Of a stretch of DNA of 64,000 nucleotides, positions 43,770 through 52,876 are shown one piece after another. A program made the position numbers and the translations under genes. Numbering within the stretch: the stretch's first letter is position 1; the number at the start of each line of letters is the position of its first letter. Origin of the DNA: Bacteroidales bacterium (GTDB lineage: Bacteria > Bacteroidota > Bacteroidia > Bacteroidales > Muribaculaceae); assembly GCA_015061085.1 (NCBI GenBank), contig SUXG01000009.1, positions 1 to 64,000 on the forward strand, in the 5' to 3' direction. The notes under the pieces are model-generated. The model saw only the letters and a list, made by a program, of their open reading frames with translations. It searched no databases and was not told where the DNA came from.

Positions 43770-44913
43770 TAATAATAGTTAATTTTTTAGTACTTGAGAA
43801 TTCTACCCTACCTACTATTTGTGCTTGAATTCCGAATGACTCAGAAATTTCAATAACACGTTGAGCTTTTTCCGGAGATAAATATACTTCCAGACGATGT
43901 CCCATATTAAAGACTTTATACATTTCTTTCCAATCTGTACCACTCTCCTCTTGAATCATTTTGAATAATGGAGGTATAGGGAATAAGTTGTCTTTTATAA
44001 TATGTTTTGTATCATCGATGAAGTGGAGAATCTTGGTTTGAGCACCGCCTGAGCAGTGGATCATTCCATGTATATCATGACGAAGTTCGTCAAGTAATTT
44101 TTTTACTACCGGAGCGTAAGTTCTTGTTGGAGAAAGTACTAATTTACCAGCATCAATACCGACTTCTTCAATCATTTCTGTAAGAGTCTTTGTTCCGGAA
44201 TATTTAAGTTCGTCGGGAACATTAGGGTCACAACTTTCTGGATATTTTGTGAGCAAATATTTTCCAAAGACATCATGGCGTGCAGATGTCAAGCCATTAC
44301 TACCCATTCCTCCGTTATACTCTTTTTCGTATGTAGCTTGACCGCAAGAAGAAAGTCCGACAATAACATCACCAACAGAGATGTTAGCATTATTGATTAC
44401 ATCGCTACGTTTCATTCGGCAAGCGACGGTACTATCGACAATAATTGTACGAACCAAGTCTCCGACGTCGGCAGTTTCACCTCCTGTGCTTATAATGTTG
44501 ACACCTTGCTCTCTTAATTCGGCAAGAAGTTCTTCTGTGCCATTAATAATTGCTGCTATGACTTCTCCAGGGATTAGCATTTTATTTCTGCCAATTGTTG
44601 AAGACAGGAGTATATTATCGGTTGCTCCTACACATAGTAAGTCGTCAATATTCATGATTAGAGCATCTTGAGCGATGCCTTTCCACACGTTTAGGTCACC
44701 TGTTTCTTTCCAATACATATAAGCCAATGAAGACTTAGTGCCAGCTCCATCGGCATGCATTATATTACAATACTCGGGATCTCCTGCTAATATATCTGGG
44801 ATTATCTTGCAGAAGGCATTTGGAAAAATACCCTTGTCAACGTTTTTTATTGCGTTATGTACATCTTCTTTAGAGGCAGACACACCGCGTTGATCATATC
44901 TATTTGTATTCAT
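43744..44913 (-). CDS. purM: Phosphoribosylformylglycinamidine cyclo-ligase (AIR synthase)
   Basis: Fifth step of purine synthesis: closes FGAM to aminoimidazole ribotide with ATP. The 389-residue protein has the PurM fold with HADGAGTKSSLAY, NIDDLLCVGA, STGGETADVGDLV, VGLSSCGQAT, GSNGLTSAR and SPTRTY. It is longer than the 345-residue E. coli enzyme, as is usual for the Bacteroidetes form. No other purine gene is near. A 10-bp inverted repeat lies in the leader. Confidence 0.94.
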   Translation of the reverse strand: MNTNRYDQRGVSASKEDVHNAIKNVDKGIFPNAFCKIIPDILAGDPEYCNIMHADGAGTKSSLAYMYWKETGDLNVWKGIAQDALIMNIDDLLCVGATDNILLSSTIGRNKMLIPGEVIAAIINGTEELLAELREQGVNIISTGGETADVGDLVRTIIVDSTVACRMKRSDVINNANISVGDVIVGLSSCGQATYEKEYNGGMGSNGLTSARHDVFGKYLLTKYPESCDPNVPDELKYSGTKTLTEMIEEVGIDAGKLVLSPTRTYAPVVKKLLDELRHDIHGMIHCSGGAQTKILHFIDDTKHIIKDNLFPIPPLFKMIQEESGTDWKEMYKVFNMGHRLEVYLSPEKAQRVIEISESFGIQAQIVGRVEFSSTKKLTIISEKGKFEY

Positions 44914-44932
44914 AATTATAATATGTATTTTA

Positions 44933-44953
44933 CATCTTTAATTTAAAGATGTT
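44933..44953 (-). promoter_or_regulatory. Inverted repeat in the purM leader
   Basis: ACATCTTTAA and TTAAAGATGT form a near-perfect palindrome directly downstream of a TAACTTTG box (44955-44962, minus strand), about where transcription would start. It is a possible operator; no purine riboswitch is visible. Confidence 0.4.
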
Positions 44954-45087
44954 ACAAAGTTACAAAAAAATCTAATCTTATTTGTTGTTCAAAGAAAAAT
45001 ATTTTGTGATATTAAATCCGATATCATTTATTTTGAATTACTTTCTTGTAACCTGGTGTAATCAAACAAATTAGTATTTACAATACA

Positions 45088-45843
45088 TTATTTAAGGATT
45101 AGTTCGACCGGACAATGGTCGCTACCGAATATTTCATTGAGTATTGATGCATTCTGCATTCTTTGGCAAAGACGATTGGAAACTACAAAATAGTCAATAC
45201 GCCAGCCTGCGTTTTTAGCACGCGCTTGAAATCGATAGCTCCACCACGAATAAGCTCCTTCTGTGTAAGGATAGAAATGACGATAGCTATCTGTAAATCC
45301 GGCATCAAGTAATGTCGTAAATTGTTCTCGCTCTTGATCGGTAAAACCGGGATTCATGCGATTGTTTTTAGGATTTTTGAGATCTATTTCTTTGTGTGCT
45401 ACATTCAGGTCACCACAAAGTATTACGGGTTTCTTTTGGTCAAGTTGTAACAAATAGTTACGGAAATCATTTTCCCAACTCATTCGATAATCAAGTCGTT
45501 TCAATCCGTCTTGTGAGTTTGGAGTATATGCAGTTACAAGGAAGAAATCTTCCATTTCAAGCGTAATGACACGTCCCTCCAAGTCATGATTTTCAATGCC
45601 AATTCCGTAAGTTACAGCTTGTGGTTTATGACGTGTAAAAATAGCAGTACCGGAATATCCTTTTTTCTCTGCATAATTCCAATATGAAGTGTAGCCATCG
45701 AATGACAAATCTATCTGACCTTCTTGCAACTTAGTTTCTTGTAAACAAAAGAAATCAGCATCAAGGTCGGAAAATATTTCTTTAAAACCTTTACCTACTA
45801 CGGCCCTAAGACCATTAACATTCCAAGATATAAATTTTAACAT
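45088..45843 (-). CDS. xth: Exodeoxyribonuclease III
   Basis: AP endonuclease and 3'-5' exonuclease of base excision repair, 251 residues. It has the exonuclease-endonuclease-phosphatase fold with SWNVNGLRA (metal Asn), LQETKL (metal Glu), GDLNVAH, the FTDQER loop and GSDHCPV (catalytic His) at the C-terminus. It is transcribed alone from its own promoter. Confidence 0.96.
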   Translation of the reverse strand: MLKFISWNVNGLRAVVGKGFKEIFSDLDADFFCLQETKLQEGQIDLSFDGYTSYWNYAEKKGYSGTAIFTRHKPQAVTYGIGIENHDLEGRVITLEMEDFFLVTAYTPNSQDGLKRLDYRMSWENDFRNYLLQLDQKKPVILCGDLNVAHKEIDLKNPKNNRMNPGFTDQEREQFTTLLDAGFTDSYRHFYPYTEGAYSWWSYRFQARAKNAGWRIDYFVVSNRLCQRMQNASILNEIFGSDHCPVELILK

Positions 45844-45884
45844 ATTAGTATCTGTTTTATTGTATTATCAATAAGTTGTAGTTA

Positions 45885-45915
45885 CAAAGATAGTTAAACA
45901 GATGATTATATCAAA
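45885..45915 (-). promoter_or_regulatory. Bacteroides-type promoter of xth
   Basis: On the minus strand: TTTG (45912-45915), a 19-bp spacer and perfect TATCTTTG (45885-45892). Confidence 0.78.
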
Positions 45916-46074
45916 TTAAAATTTTGATTTTTTGCATCTATCAATGAATTTGATAGAATTATTTGCTAATTTTGTAGTCTTAAATGACAGAAATAATGTT
46001 TATAACGACAGATATTAAGAATTGAGTAAAAAAATATTCTTGTATTTTTTGTCAAAGAAGAAAAATGAGATGAT

Positions 46075-46395
46075 ATGGATTGGATAATGTTAATAATTGC
46101 CGGTTTAATGGAAGTCAGTTTTGCATTTTGTCTCGGAAAGACAAAATTAGCGACAGGAACAGAACTTGCGTTTTGGTGGATTGGTTTTGGTCTTGCATTA
46201 ACGGCAAGTATGTGGTTGTTATCCATAGCGACACGCACAATACCAATAGGTACTGCCTATCCAGTATGGACTGGTATCGGTGCGATTGGGACAGTTATTG
46301 TCGGAATAATATTTTTTAATGAGCCGGCAACATTTTGGCGACTCTTTTTTACAACGACATTAATTCTGAGTATAATAGGCTTGAAAATGATTTAA
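46075..46395 (+). CDS. Small multidrug resistance (SMR) family exporter, SugE/Gdx-like
   Basis: A 106-residue protein with four membrane helices and the essential glutamate of the family, Glu13, in GLMEVSFAF. The third helix carries PIGTAYPVWTGIGAIG, the SMR signature. SugE/Gdx members export guanidinium; EmrE-like members export quaternary drugs; the residues after Glu13 resemble the SugE side. No guanidine riboswitch is visible upstream. It works as an antiparallel dimer in the inner membrane. Confidence 0.9.
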   Translation: MDWIMLIIAGLMEVSFAFCLGKTKLATGTELAFWWIGFGLALTASMWLLSIATRTIPIGTAYPVWTGIGAIGTVIVGIIFFNEPATFWRLFFTTTLILSIIGLKMI

Positions 46396-46410
46396 AAACA
46401 ACATGTTATT

Positions 46411-47199
46411 ATGATAGGTAAAAACAATTTAACTCTTATTTTATCAATTCTTTGTTCTATTAATTGCTTCGGTTGGGGACAAAAAGGACATGATGTAGTG
46501 GCTTATATTGCAGAAAAGCATCTTACAGAAAAAACTATGTATGCGGTAGATTCAATATTGAATGGTCAGTCAATGGTGTATTGGTCAAATTGGCTTGATA
46601 ATGCAAGTCACACACCTAAGTATAAATATACAAAGACTTGGCATTACAAAAATATTGATGCAAATCAGGCGTTTAAAGATGCACCAATTAATCAACAAGG
46701 CGACATCGTAACTGCACTCACAACACAAATTGATATACTTAAATCTTCGACAACGATTAAGCAAGATGCTGCTTTGGCATTGCGAATGGTAATACATTTG
46801 ATTGGAGACCTTCATCAACCGATGCACATGGGCCATTTGTCAGACCTTGGAGGTAATAAATGGCCGGTTAAATTTTTCAATAGAGACAATAATCTACATT
46901 CGGTATGGGATAGTTCAATCCTTGAAAGTGCTCACAAATGGAGCTATACAGAATGGCAGAATCAAATAGATAGAGTGACACCGGAATTGGAAAAAGAACT
47001 TGTTTTTGGATGTGTAACTGATTGGGCTAAAGAGACATATGAATTAGCAACAACAGTATATAACAAAACAGAACAAGGATATAATATTTCTTATGATTAT
47101 GTTGCAGAATGGGCTCCTACGATTGAATCTCAGTTGCTTAAAGCAGGATTACGTCTTGCACATATTTTAAACTTAATTTATGATAGCAATAATGAGTGA
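46411..47199 (+). CDS. S1/P1-type zinc nuclease
   Basis: A secreted single-strand-specific nuclease of 262 residues. Signal peptide about 1-19, so that mature protein begins at a Trp-Gly (WGQKGHDVVAYIAEKHL), the N-terminal Trp being a zinc ligand in this family. Other zinc ligands lie in HLIGDLHQPMHMG and in GNKW. It degrades RNA or single-stranded DNA outside the cytoplasm, likely for nutrient scavenging. It starts 15 bp after the SMR gene. Confidence 0.93.
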   Translation: MIGKNNLTLILSILCSINCFGWGQKGHDVVAYIAEKHLTEKTMYAVDSILNGQSMVYWSNWLDNASHTPKYKYTKTWHYKNIDANQAFKDAPINQQGDIVTALTTQIDILKSSTTIKQDAALALRMVIHLIGDLHQPMHMGHLSDLGGNKWPVKFFNRDNNLHSVWDSSILESAHKWSYTEWQNQIDRVTPELEKELVFGCVTDWAKETYELATTVYNKTEQGYNISYDYVAEWAPTIESQLLKAGLRLAHILNLIYDSNNE

Positions 47200-47701
47200 T
47201 AACGAGAATGAGTTATTGCCTATTGTTGATGCTGATGGCAATGTAATAGGGAGTGCAGTCAGAGCAGAATGTCATAATGGTTCTATGATATTGCACCCTG
47301 TCGTGCATTTGCATCTATTTAATTCCAAAGGAGAACTTTTCTTGCAACATCGTCCTTCTTGGAAAAAAATACAACCAAACAAGTGGGATACGGCAATGGG
47401 TGGACATATTGGTTATGGAGAAGATATTACCACAGCATTAGAGCGCGAAACATTCGAAGAGTTGGGTTTGACAGGATTAAAATATCAGCAAATTTTAAAA
47501 TACAAGTTTCAGTCAACAATAGAAGCGGAATTTGTCCATTCATATATTGCAGTCAGTGATGCTCCGGTTTCGCCAAGTAATGAGACAAATGGCGGAAAAT
47601 TTTGGTCGATATTCGAAATAGAGTCAAATTTAGGCAAAGGTGTCTTCACGCCTAATTTCGAGCAAGAATTTTCTATGCTTAAAGAGCATGGTATAATATG
47701 A
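47192..47701 (+). CDS. Nudix hydrolase
   Basis: I take the ATG at 47192 (MSDNENELLPIVD) rather than one four codons upstream; it overlaps the S1/P1 nuclease stop by 8 bp and matches the usual start of relatives. The Nudix box is complete: GHIGYGE, seven residues, then RETFEELGL. The region around it (VVHLHLFNSKGELFLQHR) resembles the isopentenyl-diphosphate isomerase-like/YfcD group. Substrate unknown; a house-cleaning role on nucleotide derivatives is typical. Confidence 0.9.
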   Translation: MSDNENELLPIVDADGNVIGSAVRAECHNGSMILHPVVHLHLFNSKGELFLQHRPSWKKIQPNKWDTAMGGHIGYGEDITTALERETFEELGLTGLKYQQILKYKFQSTIEAEFVHSYIAVSDAPVSPSNETNGGKFWSIFEIESNLGKGVFTPNFEQEFSMLKEHGII

Positions 47702-47722
47702 TTTTCAGTATTAAAGGTAATA

Positions 47723-48196
47723 ATGACAGAATTGAATCTTCCGAAATATAATATGCGTATCAGCCGTGATAGAAACAATAACATTAAAATATTTGACTCT
47801 ATCCGTAAAAAATTTGTTTCTTTGACTCCGGAAGAATATGTGCGTCAGCATTTCACAAATTGGCTTATAAACTATCTTCATTATCCAATAGGTTTAATTG
47901 CTAATGAAGTGAAAATATCATTGAATAGTACAATAAAGCGATGTGATACCATTGTTTATAGCAATATGGGAGATCCAATGATGATAATAGAATACAAAGC
48001 ACCTCATATATCAATAAATCAGAATGTTTTTGACCAAATAGTGAGATACAATATGGTGCTTAAAACCAAGTATTTAGTTGTATCAAATGGGATGCAACAT
48101 TATTGCTGCATCATTGACTATGATAATAATTCATATCATTTTATACCTCATATCCCAACCTATGAAGAGCTTATTATAGGAACAACACAAAATTGA
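47723..48196 (+). CDS. HsdR N-terminal-domain-like protein (PD-(D/E)XK nuclease fold)
   Basis: A stand-alone 157-residue protein matching the N-terminal nuclease domain of type I restriction HsdR subunits. Active-site pattern: Asp75 (RCDTIVY), then Glu90 and Lys92 in IIEYKAP. There are no helicase domains and no hsdM or hsdS in the window, so this is not a restriction system. The protein is common in Bacteroidetes and here sits 9 bp before a UvrD/PcrA helicase gene, suggesting a role in DNA metabolism (inference). Confidence 0.82.
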   Translation: MTELNLPKYNMRISRDRNNNIKIFDSIRKKFVSLTPEEYVRQHFTNWLINYLHYPIGLIANEVKISLNSTIKRCDTIVYSNMGDPMMIIEYKAPHISINQNVFDQIVRYNMVLKTKYLVVSNGMQHYCCIIDYDNNSYHFIPHIPTYEELIIGTTQN

Positions 48197-48205
48197 GAAA
48201 CAATA

Positions 48206-50566
48206 ATGATCGATATTTCTACAAATTCATATTTGGATTCATTAAATCCACAGCAACGTGATGCTGTCTGCTATATCGATGGGCCATCATTGGTGATAGC
48301 AGGAGCAGGCTCAGGCAAGACACGTGTACTGACGTATAAAATTGTGCATCTATTATCCAATGGCTATGAGCCTTATCGAATCATGGCGTTGACTTTTACA
48401 AATAAGGCAGCTCGTGAGATGAAAGAACGAATAACCTCAGTTGTCGGACAAAAACTGTCGTCAAGATTATGGATGGGTACGTTCCATTCTATTTTTTTGA
48501 GAATATTAAGATCACATGCAGATGTACTTGGCTTCAACAAGACTTTCACAATATACGACACAGCCGATTCAAAATCTTTGATTAAAAGTATTATTAAGGA
48601 ACTTGGACTTGATGATAAAATATATAAACCGACAACTATTGCATCTATAATATCAAATGCAAAAAATGCCATGATATTGCCGGAGCAATATATTGCCGAT
48701 AAAGATTATATGGAATTAGATCGTAGGGCAAAGCGTCCTTCAACAGGTCAAATTTATGCAATTTATTGTAATCGTTGTCGTCAATCGGATGCAATGGATT
48801 TTGATGACATTTTGTTGTTCATGAATATTCTATTAAGAGATAATCCTGATATTTGTCGATATTATAGAGAATTTTTTAGATTTATTTTGGTAGATGAATA
48901 TCAAGATACAAATTTTGCTCAACATCTGATTATACGTCAGTTGACCGAAGGAAATAATGCCTTTTGTGTTGTCGGTGATGATGCACAAAGTATTTATTCG
49001 TTTAGAGGTGCGAATATTACTAATATATTGAATCTCAAACACTATTATCCGGATTTAGAGATATTCAAACTTGAACGTAATTACCGTTCAACACAAAATA
49101 TTATAAATGCTGCAAGTAGTCTTATAAGTAAGAATCAGAAGCAAATTCCTAAAAGTGTTTATAGCGAAAATTCGGTTGGAAAACCGATAGATATTCTTGA
49201 AAGCTATAGCGATATGGAAGAGAGTTTCTTAGTTGCTAATAATATTTCTCGTTCAAAGTTGACACAACATGATTCCTACGATGACTATGCAATATTGTAT
49301 CGCACCAATGCGCAGTCTCGTGTGCTGGAAGAGTCTTTACGCAAACGAAATATTCCTTATCGTATATATGGAGGAGTGTCATTCTATCAACGTAAAGAGA
49401 TAAAAGATGTCATCTGTTATTTTCGTATGACGATAAATCCTAATGATGACGAGGCATTGCGACGTATCATAAATTATCCAGCACGAGGTATTGGTGAAAC
49501 GACATTAAAAAAGATTCAGACAGCAGCAATTTCTCATCAAGTCAGCATGTGGCAGGTAATAAGTAATCCTTCTGTGTATGGGTTGGCTGTCAATGGCGGA
49601 ACACTGAAAAAACTGGGAGCATTTGTCTCAATGATTAACGAGTTTATTACAGATTCTCAATCAAGTAGCAATGCTTATGAATTGGCACAGCTGATATATA
49701 ACAGAACTGGTATCCTAACATCGTTATTACACGATAAGACACCGGAGTCTATAAGCAAACAAGAAAACTTGAGTGAACTTTTAGCGGGTATCAAAGATTT
49801 TATTGATGATCGATTGGAAACGGGTGAAGATAATTTGACAATGGAAGCATTTTTATCAGAAATATCTTTAGCGACAGATCAAGATCAAGAGGATTCAGAT
49901 GAGCCAAAAGTGACTCTGATGACAGTGCATGCAGCAAAAGGATTGGAGTTTAAAAATGTATATATTGTCGGAGTAGAGGAAGACTTATTTCCTTCAATTA
50001 TGAGTCAGGATAGTATGGCAGATATTGAAGAGGAACGTCGACTGCTATATGTAGCAATCACTCGTGCTAAAGAAAATTGCACAATTACATATGCAAAATC
50101 AAGATTCAGAAATGGTCAGACCCAAATTTGCAGACCATCAAGATTTATTGCAGATATAGATTCTAAATATTTACGAATGGAGTCATCGGATTCTATTGGT
50201 AATAACTCATACGCGAGCAATCAATTTGTCAACCCATTGACAAGGTATCGTCAACATAATGAGTATAGTAAAATGTCTCATGATTCAAAATCTGCTTATT
50301 ACTCTGATGTGAAGAGAAGCGTGTCAAATTCCGGTAGCAAGTTGCGAAGAATTACAGCAACAAATACGTCTGTAAAACAAAGCACAACTTCAAGCAATAC
50401 TGCAAATATCGGTGTAGGTACAAAGATTCTTCACTCACGTTTTGGAGAAGGTGTTATTACCGGATATGATAACACATCTGGTGAGACCATTATTAATGTT
50501 AACTTTAAAAATTTGGGCGATAAAAAGTTGCTCCTTAAATTTGCGAAATTTCAAATAATACCATAA
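48206..50566 (+). CDS. UvrD/PcrA-type superfamily 1 DNA helicase
   Basis: ATP-dependent 3'-5' DNA helicase of 786 residues. Motif I AGAGSGKT, motif Ia ALTFTNKAAREM, motif II VDEYQDTN, motif III GDDAQSIYSFRGA, motif IV ERNYRS, motif V TVHAAKGLEF and motif VI LLYVAITRA are all present. The C-terminus ends in a Tudor-like RNAP-binding module typical of PcrA (VGTKILHSRFGEGVITGY). It serves in nucleotide excision repair and in clearing RecA or stalled RNA polymerase. Confidence 0.96.
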   Translation: MIDISTNSYLDSLNPQQRDAVCYIDGPSLVIAGAGSGKTRVLTYKIVHLLSNGYEPYRIMALTFTNKAAREMKERITSVVGQKLSSRLWMGTFHSIFLRILRSHADVLGFNKTFTIYDTADSKSLIKSIIKELGLDDKIYKPTTIASIISNAKNAMILPEQYIADKDYMELDRRAKRPSTGQIYAIYCNRCRQSDAMDFDDILLFMNILLRDNPDICRYYREFFRFILVDEYQDTNFAQHLIIRQLTEGNNAFCVVGDDAQSIYSFRGANITNILNLKHYYPDLEIFKLERNYRSTQNIINAASSLISKNQKQIPKSVYSENSVGKPIDILESYSDMEESFLVANNISRSKLTQHDSYDDYAILYRTNAQSRVLEESLRKRNIPYRIYGGVSFYQRKEIKDVICYFRMTINPNDDEALRRIINYPARGIGETTLKKIQTAAISHQVSMWQVISNPSVYGLAVNGGTLKKLGAFVSMINEFITDSQSSSNAYELAQLIYNRTGILTSLLHDKTPESISKQENLSELLAGIKDFIDDRLETGEDNLTMEAFLSEISLATDQDQEDSDEPKVTLMTVHAAKGLEFKNVYIVGVEEDLFPSIMSQDSMADIEEERRLLYVAITRAKENCTITYAKSRFRNGQTQICRPSRFIADIDSKYLRMESSDSIGNNSYASNQFVNPLTRYRQHNEYSKMSHDSKSAYYSDVKRSVSNSGSKLRRITATNTSVKQSTTSSNTANIGVGTKILHSRFGEGVITGYDNTSGETIINVNFKNLGDKKLLLKFAKFQIIP

Positions 50567-50581
50567 TAAATAGCACATAAT

Positions 50582-51736
50582 ATGACACTTTCTAAAATCA
50601 AAACACCCTTCTATATTGTATATGAAAATCGTTTGCGCAAAAATCTTGAGTTGATAAAGCGCGTAAGTATTGAGGCTGATGTTAATATTATAATGGCATT
50701 TAAAGCCAATGCACTTTGGAAAACATTTAATATAATAAGCGAATATATAAGTGCATCAACAGCAAGTTCTCTTAATGAAATGAAACTATCGCTTGACTAC
50801 TTAGGCACTGAAGTGCATGCCTATTGCCCTGTATATACCGATGAAACATTCCCTCTGTTTTTGAAAGGCAGTAGTCATATAACATTCAACTCTATTTCTC
50901 AATTTGAAAAATTCAAAAAAGAAATAGCTGATTACAATGCATCCAATCCTAATAGCAGAGTAAGTGCCGGACTACGAGTAAATCCTCAATGCAGTGTTAT
51001 AGAGACAGATATTTATAATCCTTGTCTTCCCGGCTCTCGATTTGGAGTGACTCCGGATGTTATTGGCGATAAATTGCCTGAAGGCATTGAGGGTCTGCAT
51101 TTTCATGCTTTATGCGAATCGACAAGCTATGATTTAGAAAAAGTTTTAGAAGCATTTATCGAACAATACGGAAAATACATTGCAGACATTAAATGGATTA
51201 ATATGGGAGGAGGACATCTGATGACCCGTGAGGGATACGACATAGAGCATCTTATTAGTTTGCTAAATAAGTTGCACTCGCTTTATCCTCATATTAAACT
51301 TATAATGGAACCGGGTAGTGCTTTCACTTGGCGTACAGGTGACCTTATCACAGAAGTGATGGATGTTGTCGAAAATGCAGGTGTAAAAACAGCAATCATT
51401 GATGCTTCATTTGCGTGCCACATGCCGGATTGTCTTGAAATGCCTTATCAACCTATTATTTCAGAAGCATTGCCAAATGATTCAGAGGAAGGTATCCCCT
51501 ATCGTCTTGGTGGTAATTCATGTTTGAGTGGTGATTTTGTCGGAGATTGGAAATTTGCCAACCCTTTGAAACCGGGAGTCAGACTTACATTGGAGGATAT
51601 GAACCATTATACAACAGTAAAAACAAATATGTTTAATGGAATTCAGCATCCGTCAATTTGGTTGATGAAGTCGAATGGTGAATTAATTAAACTACGTGAA
51701 TTTACCTACGAAGACTATCGAGACAGAATGTCATAA
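50582..51736 (+). CDS. nspC: Carboxynorspermidine decarboxylase
   Basis: PLP-dependent enzyme of the alternative spermidine pathway used by Bacteroidetes and Vibrio; it decarboxylates carboxy(nor)spermidine. Fold III (alanine racemase/ornithine decarboxylase) barrel of 384 residues: the PLP lysine lies in MAFKANALWKTF, and other motifs are GLRVNPQCSVIETD, GLHFHALCES, INMGGGH and EPGSAF. The partner carboxyspermidine dehydrogenase is not in the window. It is 15 bp after the helicase gene, so probably in the same transcript. Confidence 0.95.
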   Translation: MTLSKIKTPFYIVYENRLRKNLELIKRVSIEADVNIIMAFKANALWKTFNIISEYISASTASSLNEMKLSLDYLGTEVHAYCPVYTDETFPLFLKGSSHITFNSISQFEKFKKEIADYNASNPNSRVSAGLRVNPQCSVIETDIYNPCLPGSRFGVTPDVIGDKLPEGIEGLHFHALCESTSYDLEKVLEAFIEQYGKYIADIKWINMGGGHLMTREGYDIEHLISLLNKLHSLYPHIKLIMEPGSAFTWRTGDLITEVMDVVENAGVKTAIIDASFACHMPDCLEMPYQPIISEALPNDSEEGIPYRLGGNSCLSGDFVGDWKFANPLKPGVRLTLEDMNHYTTVKTNMFNGIQHPSIWLMKSNGELIKLREFTYEDYRDRMS

Positions 51737-51737
51737 T

Positions 51738-51768
51738 TTGTTTTTATTAATTAATCATATTATCTTTG
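51738..51768 (+). promoter_or_regulatory. Bacteroides-type promoter of the L,D-transpeptidase gene
   Basis: TTG at 51738-51740, a 20-bp spacer and perfect TATCTTTG at 51761-51768; ATG at 51799. The TTG box begins within two bases of the nspC stop. Confidence 0.83.
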
Positions 51769-51798
51769 CAGTCGCATTTTTTGAAACATATAATTTAA

Positions 51799-52773
51799 AT
51801 GAAACGATACTGTTTTCTATTTACAGCAGCATTAATATTATTGATAGTAATTTCATGTAAATCAACACCGGAAAAGGAGGTGAATGTTGATACTGTATCA
51901 AATGTTTTTGATACAGTAATGCCTATTGATACAATTCCTGTTGATACATTAGTACCTCCTGTAGGCAAATTTGCAACAGCTGAAGCTGCAATGGAATATA
52001 TGGAGACTTCCGGTCATTGGGATAAATTTAAAGATGGTATTATTCCTCGAATGACAAGAGAAAATCTTCCGTATGCAAACAAATTGCTTACGAGTAAATA
52101 CAAGCGATTTATCGTTGTTGATAAGGGTAAAATGAAGGTACAATTATACGACCGTTATGGAAGAAAGGAATTGGAATATGGTATGGCATGTGCTAAAAAT
52201 TTTGGTACAAAGCATAAAAAAGCGGACTCCAGAACTCCGGAAGGTTTCTTCTCGGTAGAAGGTATTTATGATAGTACAGATTGGCTTTTTACCGACGATA
52301 ATGGTGTGACTTCTCCAAAGAAAGGACAGTTTGGCCCTCGATTTATTCGCCTTAGAATTCCCACAACATCGCAAATCGGTATTCATGGCACATGTGCTCC
52401 GTGGTCTATAGGTTCGCGTGCAAGTCATGGATGTATTAGAGTTACAAACGAAAATATTCTTGAACTTGTAGAACTTGTTGAAGTCGGTATGCCGGTAATT
52501 GTTAATCCGGGTTCGAGAGATATGCGAGTGAACCTTGAAGAAGGCTTTGATGTGCCATATATTACCACTGATAATAAGCCTATTAAGATCCCTAAAGTTA
52601 TTAAGAAAGATACTCTGAATGTTGACTCTTTACCTCTTGATACAGTGACAACAATTGACATTAAGCATGACTCTATCATAGCGAATGACTCAATCGTTAA
52701 AAATCAAGAGCCAAAGACTAATGTGGAAAAAGTAGAAACAAAAGAGCAGACAGATACAATAGTTAAAGAGTAA
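51799..52773 (+). CDS. L,D-transpeptidase (YkuD domain), lipoprotein
   Basis: A 324-residue lipoprotein (ILLIVISC, Cys20). The YkuD catalytic domain spans about 105-235: a first conserved His in IGIHGTC, then SHGCIRVTN with the catalytic Cys. The C-terminal 70 residues are low-complexity and rich in Asp, Thr and Lys. Such enzymes cross-link peptidoglycan stem peptides (3-3 bonds) or attach proteins to the wall. It has its own promoter and a terminator. Confidence 0.92.
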   Translation: MKRYCFLFTAALILLIVISCKSTPEKEVNVDTVSNVFDTVMPIDTIPVDTLVPPVGKFATAEAAMEYMETSGHWDKFKDGIIPRMTRENLPYANKLLTSKYKRFIVVDKGKMKVQLYDRYGRKELEYGMACAKNFGTKHKKADSRTPEGFFSVEGIYDSTDWLFTDDNGVTSPKKGQFGPRFIRLRIPTTSQIGIHGTCAPWSIGSRASHGCIRVTNENILELVELVEVGMPVIVNPGSRDMRVNLEEGFDVPYITTDNKPIKIPKVIKKDTLNVDSLPLDTVTTIDIKHDSIIANDSIVKNQEPKTNVEKVETKEQTDTIVKE

Positions 52774-52793
52774 ATACAAAATATTATTATGTT

Positions 52794-52834
52794 AAAGCGT
52801 TTAAGTGTGAATAATAAATGCTTAGACGCTTTTC
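52794..52834 (+). terminator. Terminator of the L,D-transpeptidase gene
   Basis: A 12-bp stem AAAGCGTTTAAG / CTTAGACGCTTT with one wobble and a 15-base loop, then TTC. It lies between convergent genes. Confidence 0.7.
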
Positions 52835-52876
52835 TTATAGCTATTAATACCGAGTATGATACCTATATCGGTTGCT

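Noticed and set aside
47723-48196. Type I restriction-modification system
   Set aside because: Only the HsdR N-terminal domain is present, with no motor domain, hsdM or hsdS nearby.
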